Origin: DRPN01 sp964599235
GTDB taxonomy: Bacteria; Bacteroidota; Bacteroidia; Bacteroidales; VadinHA17
Direction: 5' to 3'
DNA: 64,000 bases
Assembly: GCA_964599235.1 (NCBI GenBank)
Contig: CAZRDX010000007.1
Location: 248,001 to 312,000 of the forward strand
Shown: positions 59,045 to 64,000 of the stretch, piece after piece
Layout of the letters: every line of letters begins with the position of its first letter
Numbering within the stretch: position 1 is the stretch's first letter
Program-made: the position numbers and the translations under genes
The notes under the pieces: generated by a model
What the model was told of the DNA's origin: nothing
The model's input: the letters and a program-made list of their open reading frames with translations, nothing else
Databases searched by the model: none

Positions 59045-60241
59045 ATGAGTGAAGGTGTGAAGAAGATCCTTTATTACCAATGCTTCTCAGGCATCAGTGG
59101 TGACATGAACCTGGCTGCCCTGATCGATGTGGGGGTTCCTGCCGAAAAGATCCTGGAAGGGCTGGAACGCCTGGAGCTGTCCAATGTCAAAGTTCATATT
59201 GAGGAAGCTGCCTCTCATGCCATTCATGGCACGCGTGTGAGGGTGGAGGTCACTCATCCCACGCATGCTGTCCGCAGGCTGAGGGAAGTCCATGAGATCA
59301 TCGACGAGGCCGGTCTGCCACAGGCTGTCACGGAGATGGCGAAAAAGATCTTCGGCATCCTGGCCGAGGCGGAGGCGAAGGTACATCGCAGCACGCCGGA
59401 GAGGGTCCATTTCCATGAGGTGGGGGGCGAGGATGCCCTGATCGACATTGTGGGGGCGGCCCTGGCCTGGCATCATCTGGGGGTGGATGAGGTATGGGCT
59501 TCTACGGTAGAGGCGGGAGGCGGGACCGTAAAAAGTGCTCACGGCATCCTTCCCGTGCCTGCGCCGGCGACGGCCGAGATCATGCGGGGGCGGCCCATAC
59601 AGGTGGGCGGAGCCCCTTTCGAGACGCTCACCCCCACCGGCGCAGCCATCCTTGCCGCCACGGTACAGCAGTGGACCGACACCCCGGAGATGACCCTCAC
59701 CGCCACGGGATACGGCATCGGACACCGCGAATGCAGGAAAATACCCAACCTGCTGCGTGTCTTCCTCGGAGAGGTGAAAACACCTCTCCCCTCCGACGGA
59801 GCAGCTGAAGAACTGGTCTGCACCATCGACGACATGGACCCGCAATGGTATGAATGGCTCATGGAGAAGCTGTTCGAGAAAGGGGCCCAGGACGTCACCT
59901 TCACACCGGTCATCATGAAAAAAGGGAGACCGGCCACCCAGGTCACCATACTCTCCTCCCCGGAACGGGCCGCCGATCTAGGCAGGCTTCTGCTCACCGA
60001 GACCACCACCATCGGCTATCGCACCAGAAGGGTGGGGAAGATCGCCCTGCAACGGGGAACACGCCGGGTGGAGACCCCTCTGGGGCCGGTGCGCATCAAG
60101 GAATCGTTCCTGGACGGGAAAAGGATCACGCGCAAGGTGGAATATGAGGACTGCCGGACTATTGCCGCCGAGCAAGGGCTGCCGCTGCGGCAGGTATGTG
60201 AGGAGATCAATAAATACCTGGAGCGTCATGACCCGGCCTGA
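59045..60241 (+). CDS. larC: Nickel-pincer nucleotide cofactor synthesis protein LarC
   Basis: This 398-residue CTP-dependent nickel insertase completes the nickel-pincer nucleotide (NPN) cofactor. The family opening YYQCFSGISGDMNLAAL and the HRSTPERVHFHEVGGEDA and GILPVPAPATAEIM segments are clear. The C-terminal nickel domain includes ETTTIGYRTRRVGK. In Lactobacillus plantarum LarC is made from two frames by programmed frameshifting; here both halves are in one frame. Its end overlaps larE by 14 nt. Confidence 0.93.
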   Translation: MSEGVKKILYYQCFSGISGDMNLAALIDVGVPAEKILEGLERLELSNVKVHIEEAASHAIHGTRVRVEVTHPTHAVRRLREVHEIIDEAGLPQAVTEMAKKIFGILAEAEAKVHRSTPERVHFHEVGGEDALIDIVGAALAWHHLGVDEVWASTVEAGGGTVKSAHGILPVPAPATAEIMRGRPIQVGGAPFETLTPTGAAILAATVQQWTDTPEMTLTATGYGIGHRECRKIPNLLRVFLGEVKTPLPSDGAAEELVCTIDDMDPQWYEWLMEKLFEKGAQDVTFTPVIMKKGRPATQVTILSSPERAADLGRLLLTETTTIGYRTRRVGKIALQRGTRRVETPLGPVRIKESFLDGKRITRKVEYEDCRTIAAEQGLPLRQVCEEINKYLERHDPA

Positions 60242-61055
60242 CAGACATCCCGCCTTCCGGCGTCTCAGTGCCTTCCTCATGGATCACTCCCCTCCCCTGA
60301 TCGCTTTTTCGGGCGGTGCCGACAGTGCTTTTCTGGTCTGGGCAGCCCACCGGCTGCTGGGAAGCAGGATGCTGGCAGTCACGCTCCGTACACCCTATAT
60401 GAGACGGCAAGAGATCGACGAAGCGGAAGCTTTCTGTCGCCGTTACGGCATTCCGCACTCCGTCATGTCGTTGCCGATGCCATCCTCGCTGCAGAACAAT
60501 CCCCGCAACCGATGTTACCTGTGCAAACAGTTTCTTTTTTCCGAGCTGTTACGCAGGGCCCGGGACGAAAGGTTCTGTTGTGTGATGGAGGGCAGTCATG
60601 TGGGTGATCTTCAGGAGCATCGTCCCGGGCAGCAGGCCATCCGGGAGCTGGGTGTTGTGAGCCCGCTGGCATCCGTTGGTCTGGATAAAGATCTGATCCG
60701 CGAGCTCTCCCGCGCTGCCGGCCTTCCCACCTGGGACAAACCCTCCAACACCTGTCTGCTGACCCGTTTTCCTTATGCCCATCCCATTGACAATACCCTG
60801 CTTGAAAGAGTGGAAAAGGCTGAGACCTTTCTGCAGAACAAGGGTTTCCGGCATCTCAGGGTCCGCACCCACGCTCTCCTGGCGCGTATCGAGGTCCCGC
60901 CCGACAGGATCGGAGATCTGGTTAAAGAGCCCATGGTCAGCGAGATCACCAGGAAGCTGAAAGCGCTGGGTTACCAGTTCGTCACAGTGGATCTGGAAGG
61001 CTTCCGCAGTGGCAGTTACGACCGAACAGAAAAAAAAGAAGAACATGGACAGTAG
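60228..61055 (+). CDS. larE: NPN cofactor sulfurtransferase LarE
   Basis: This 275-residue PP-loop sulfur-insertion enzyme turns the carboxylates of the biscarboxylated pyridinium nucleotide into thiocarboxylates. The PP-loop is AFSGGADSAFLVWA, followed by NPRNRCYLCKQFLFSEL. PSNTCLLTRFPY carries the Cys at the place of the sacrificial sulfur donor in L. plantarum LarE. The start at 60228 (MTRPDRHPAF) lies within the end of larC, which indicates coupling. It overlaps larB by 11 nt. Confidence 0.92.
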   Translation: MTRPDRHPAFRRLSAFLMDHSPPLIAFSGGADSAFLVWAAHRLLGSRMLAVTLRTPYMRRQEIDEAEAFCRRYGIPHSVMSLPMPSSLQNNPRNRCYLCKQFLFSELLRRARDERFCCVMEGSHVGDLQEHRPGQQAIRELGVVSPLASVGLDKDLIRELSRAAGLPTWDKPSNTCLLTRFPYAHPIDNTLLERVEKAETFLQNKGFRHLRVRTHALLARIEVPPDRIGDLVKEPMVSEITRKLKALGYQFVTVDLEGFRSGSYDRTEKKEEHGQ

Positions 61056-61821
61056 ATCACTGGAAAGACTCCTTCGGGAGGTGCAGAAAGGAGACAGGAG
61101 CGTCGAAGAGGCGATGGAGGAGCTGACCTCCTTCGGGTTTCGTGAGCTGGGCTATGCCAAACTTGACTATCACAGGGAAGTACGAAGGAAATACCCCGAG
61201 ATCGTCTATGCGGAGGGGAAGACGGTGGAGCATCTGCAGGGCATTGTACGGGCTTTGCTGGAAAAAGAGGGCAGCAACATCATGATCAGTCGTGCGGACC
61301 AGGAGAAATACGAAGCCGTGGCAGCTATAGCTCCCGAGGCGGTCTATTATGCCGAGGCGAGGATCATCAGCATACGCCGAAAGGAGGTACAGAAGCCGTC
61401 CACCCCCATCGCCGTGATCACCGCCGGCACCTCCGATATTCCCGTGGCCGAGGAGGCAGCGGTGACAGCCGAGCTCCTGGGCAACCATGTCAAGCGTTAT
61501 TACGATGTAGGGGTAGCGGGCATTCACCGTCTGACGGCCCATTTGTCGGAGATACGCCGTGCCTCGGTAGCCGTCGTGATCGCCGGCATGGAGGGCGCTC
61601 TGGCCAGCATCGTCGCCGGCCTGGTGGATATCCCCGTCGTGGCCGTACCTACGAGCGTAGGTTACGGAGCCAACTTCCGGGGTCTTTCCGCCCTCCTGGC
61701 CATGCTCAACAGCTGCGCCGGAGGCATCGCCGTGGTGAACATCGACAACGGCTTCGGAGCAGCCTACTTCGCCAGTATGATCAACCGCCGGAACATGGGG
61801 ACAGCACCTTCGGACAGATGA
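61045..61821 (+). CDS. larB: NPN cofactor carboxylase/hydrolase LarB
   Basis: This 258-residue protein carboxylates nicotinic acid adenine dinucleotide and releases AMP, the first step of NPN synthesis. It shows the PurE-like core: ITAGTSDIPVAEEAAVTAE, DVGVAGIHRLTAHL, VIAGMEGALASIVAGLVD and VAVPTSVGYGANFRG. It completes a compact larC-larE-larB set. No larA (lactate racemase) or other NPN-dependent enzyme is seen in the window, so the client enzyme is elsewhere. Confidence 0.93.
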   Translation: MDSRSLERLLREVQKGDRSVEEAMEELTSFGFRELGYAKLDYHREVRRKYPEIVYAEGKTVEHLQGIVRALLEKEGSNIMISRADQEKYEAVAAIAPEAVYYAEARIISIRRKEVQKPSTPIAVITAGTSDIPVAEEAAVTAELLGNHVKRYYDVGVAGIHRLTAHLSEIRRASVAVVIAGMEGALASIVAGLVDIPVVAVPTSVGYGANFRGLSALLAMLNSCAGGIAVVNIDNGFGAAYFASMINRRNMGTAPSDR

Positions 61822-61828
61822 GACGACC

Positions 61829-62503
61829 ATGAGCACCCTTCCTTCGTTTTCCGGGAAAAAGATCCTTCTCTCCACAGCCTACCTGCCACCTCTGCGTTAC
61901 ATGAGCAAGTTGCTCCTCACCGGCGAGGTGTGGCTGGAAGGTGACGAGAACTACACCAAGCAGACCTTCCGCAACCGCTGTCTCATCGCAGGCCCCAACG
62001 GGCCGCAGGCCCTCAGCATCCCCGTGGAAAAAGGGAGCTTCCACAAGGTACACATCCGGGATGTACGCATTGACCGCAGCTCCCCATGGGAGAAGCTCCA
62101 TCTGCGGGCCCTGAACGCAGCCTACCGCTCTTCCCCTTTTTACGAATATTACATCGATGATCTCATGGAAGTGCTGGAGAGACGACCTGTCTTTCTTTTT
62201 GATCTGAACCTGATGCTGCTGGAGAGGCTCCTGGAGCTGACCGGCATCTCCTGTACCCTACACGTTACCAGGAAGTTCACACCCCCCGATACGGAGGGGG
62301 TGCTGGACCTGCGGGAGAGGATCCTGCCCAAGCGTCAGGAAGAGGATCCGTTCTTCCGCCATCCGGTCTATCACCAGGTCTTTGAGGAGAAGTCGGGGTT
62401 CCTGCCCGGGATGAGCATCGTGGACCTGCTCTTCAATGAAGGGCCTGACACCGGAAAGATCCTGAAGGAGAGTATCCTTTTCCCGTCTAAAAACGGAACG
62501 TGA
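61829..62503 (+). CDS. WbqC-like family protein
   Basis: This 224-residue protein fits the WbqC family: LSTAYLPPLRYMSKLL, ENYTKQTFRNRCLIAGPNG, LSIPVEKGS and RSSPFYEYYIDDLMEVL. Family members are linked to sugar and surface polysaccharide loci in some bacteria, but activity is unknown. It starts 7 bp after larB and so may ride on the lar operon; a role in NPN metabolism is not supported by sequence. Its 3' end overlaps the convergent FadL gene by 17 nt. Confidence 0.82.
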   Translation: MSTLPSFSGKKILLSTAYLPPLRYMSKLLLTGEVWLEGDENYTKQTFRNRCLIAGPNGPQALSIPVEKGSFHKVHIRDVRIDRSSPWEKLHLRALNAAYRSSPFYEYYIDDLMEVLERRPVFLFDLNLMLLERLLELTGISCTLHVTRKFTPPDTEGVLDLRERILPKRQEEDPFFRHPVYHQVFEEKSGFLPGMSIVDLLFNEGPDTGKILKESILFPSKNGT

Positions 62504-63980
62504 AGGTCACACTCACCCGGTGACGGTCGGAGGAGGTGGCTGCATAGTCCCCCTGGTCATTGGGATAGAGGACATAGTTCTCGTCGTGGGTCATGTAACG
62601 GTATCCCACATCCACCGAAAAGTCGTGCGTTCTGTAACCCAGTCCGGCGGAATAAGCCATGGAGCCGGCATCCTGGTTCAGCTCTCCTGAGTTGTAAGGG
62701 CTGCCGTAACAGGCCACGCCGGCACGCAGAGCATAGTTGGCCAGCATCACCTCCACGCCTCCTCTGATGTTGCCCGTACCACGGTAGGCGGTACGGATGG
62801 CTTCGTTCTCATAATTGAAATCATACCCTCCATCCATGCTGCGCAGTTTCATCCCTTTGTAGTCGATGTACTCATAATCGAGACTGAAGAGGGCCAGGGT
62901 CTTGAACTGATAAGCGATGCTGCCGGTGAATCTCCAGGGAGTGGTAAGCCGGTAATCATAATAACCGTTCGGGGAACCATCCGTGTAGACCTTATTGTTA
63001 TCCTGGTCAGGAGTATCAAAGCCTGCCTCCATCGAGGAAAAATAGGTGTCATGCAGCCGCAGCACACTGGGAAAATGGACCGAAGCTCCCAAACGCAGGG
63101 CGGTGACAGGACGGAAAATGGTTCCAAAAGAACCGCTGAACGAACTCCCGTAAGTGCGGAGATGGTAACGATATTTGAAGTAATCGAAATCGAAGATCTG
63201 CATCTTCCTGTCGGTCTCGGAATGATACAGAGAGCTTTCGTACTGCAGGTTACGTATGGTGAACGTTCCGCCAATATAGAGTTTGTAACTGTAGTTGGCC
63301 GCAAAGGCAAAGATGTATTCGTTGGAGGAACCACTGGTATAAAGGGTCCTGAACTGTTCCTCTCCATAGACGGAGTTGGCAAGGTCGCCGTATTGCGAGA
63401 GGACGGTCTCATAATCCAGGGGATTCCCCCTCACCGTATCGATGAGCCAGGTATTGTAAGCCAGCAGCGAGCTGTAAGGATCCAGGTCCTCGGCCCGGTA
63501 TCCGTCGGCACGGTTGGCGAAGTCATCCAGCATGGAGCTGTGGTCGTTCACGCCCCTGACATCGAGGGTGCGCCAGAAATCCGTTCTTTTGGTATAGGAA
63601 AAACCCAGGTTGAAGTTGACCCATCCTTCGCTGTCGCCGGTGCTGTAAGCCCACACGCCACCGGCATTGCCCATGGAGAAATGGTTCTCCACATCGTCGT
63701 CGTAGGTATTCAGATAGACAGAAGAGGTTTTATCGTGCATGAAGGTGGGGGTGATCACGATGGCACTTCGTCGGAATACGGCCAGTCCGGCCGGGTTGAT
63801 ACTGAGGGAGTAGAGGTCCCCACCGAGGGCACCGAAGGCTCCGCCCATACTCATGGCCCGGGCGGTGGCCCCGGCATCGAAAAGCTGTGAATAACGCAGC
63901 GCATCCTCTTCATTCTGGGCGGCGAGCTTACCTCCCGTGAGGAGAAAAGAGAGGACGAGTAAAGAAATGTATCTTTTCAT
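62487..63980 (-). CDS. OmpP1/FadL/TodX-family outer-membrane protein
   Basis: This 497-residue protein has a signal peptide (ending GGKLAAQ) and the FadL N-terminal plug signature RAMSMGGAFGALGGDLYSLSINPAGLAVFR. A barrel of many amphipathic strands follows, ending VSVTFTFRF with terminal Phe. FadL-type proteins let hydrophobic compounds pass the outer membrane by lateral diffusion; the ligand here is unknown. The start at 63980 gives a normal signal peptide. The final 20 bp of the window lie upstream of it. Confidence 0.9.
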   Translation of the reverse strand: MKRYISLLVLSFLLTGGKLAAQNEEDALRYSQLFDAGATARAMSMGGAFGALGGDLYSLSINPAGLAVFRRSAIVITPTFMHDKTSSVYLNTYDDDVENHFSMGNAGGVWAYSTGDSEGWVNFNLGFSYTKRTDFWRTLDVRGVNDHSSMLDDFANRADGYRAEDLDPYSSLLAYNTWLIDTVRGNPLDYETVLSQYGDLANSVYGEEQFRTLYTSGSSNEYIFAFAANYSYKLYIGGTFTIRNLQYESSLYHSETDRKMQIFDFDYFKYRYHLRTYGSSFSGSFGTIFRPVTALRLGASVHFPSVLRLHDTYFSSMEAGFDTPDQDNNKVYTDGSPNGYYDYRLTTPWRFTGSIAYQFKTLALFSLDYEYIDYKGMKLRSMDGGYDFNYENEAIRTAYRGTGNIRGGVEVMLANYALRAGVACYGSPYNSGELNQDAGSMAYSAGLGYRTHDFSVDVGYRYMTHDENYVLYPNDQGDYAATSSDRHRVSVTFTFRF

Positions 63981-64000
63981 GATCTTTGCATTTTTACACA

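Noticed and set aside
1..64000. rRNA, tRNA, transposase, integrase or prophage genes
   Set aside because: Reading the gaps and proteins gave no tRNA-like cloverleaf, rRNA stretch or mobile-element protein.

Overview
The window is gene-dense chromosomal DNA from a fairly GC-rich member of the Bacteroidota, most likely Bacteroidales. The evidence is a SusC/SusD pair with lipoproteins, two secreted proteins with type IX secretion (T9SS) C-terminal sorting domains, an OmpA/TPR/beta-propeller protein of the PorE type, Bacteroidota-type promoters (TTTG, about 20 nt, TAnnTTTG), the serC-serA-DUF1015 cluster, AddAB-type recombination genes, and a phosphoglycerate dehydrogenase of the lysine type. No rRNA, tRNA, CRISPR, transposase or phage gene was seen.

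Layout. 1-4.4 kb (minus): partial DUF1015 gene, serA and serC (serine synthesis), then gcvT and a comB-like phosphatase. 4.5-6.6 kb: PorE-like OmpA protein with its own terminator. 6.7-7.5 kb (plus): HPt and STAS signalling genes. 7.5-16 kb: clpB, a double-DTG aspartic protease with PDZ domain, a noncoding repeat island, a DPP IV-like peptidase and aminopeptidase P. 16-25.9 kb: phosphohexomutase, MscS channel, PfkB kinase, homoserine-kinase-like gene, a lysA relic, phosphofructokinase, PgpH-like c-di-AMP phosphodiesterase, and an NlpC/P60, small membrane protein and Nudix operon.

25.9-38.6 kb (all minus) is the most distinctive block. It runs SusC, SusD, lipoprotein 1, arylsulfotransferase-like T9SS protein 1, arylsulfotransferase-like T9SS protein 2, lipoprotein 2, then cysD and cysN. 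The first six look like a secreted or outer-membrane uptake and processing module. cysDN (ATP sulfurylase) follows on the same strand but appears to have its own promoter. No glycoside hydrolase or sulfatase is present, so the substrate is unknown.

38.8-46.5 kb: histidine degradation (hutI-ftcD), a BamA/TamA-like outer membrane protein, a DUF819 membrane protein, and a potassium-channel-like protein carrying about 19 tandem 12-residue repeats. 46.5-53.7 kb: an overlapping addA, radical SAM, addB operon. 53.7-56.4 kb: an orphan SusD paralogue of the 34 kb SusD, and an aldo/keto reductase. 56.4-62.5 kb: a polyferredoxin/DUF362 pair divergent from larC-larE-larB (nickel-pincer nucleotide cofactor synthesis) and a WbqC-like gene. 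62.5-64 kb: a FadL-family porin.

The intergenic DNA holds three heptanucleotide-period arrays of different sequence, dispersed GTCATT/hairpin repeats and a triple CTACGTAG palindrome. Start codons were moved from the longest ORF where signal peptides, family length or gene overlap favoured it. All functions are from reading motifs; no database search was run.
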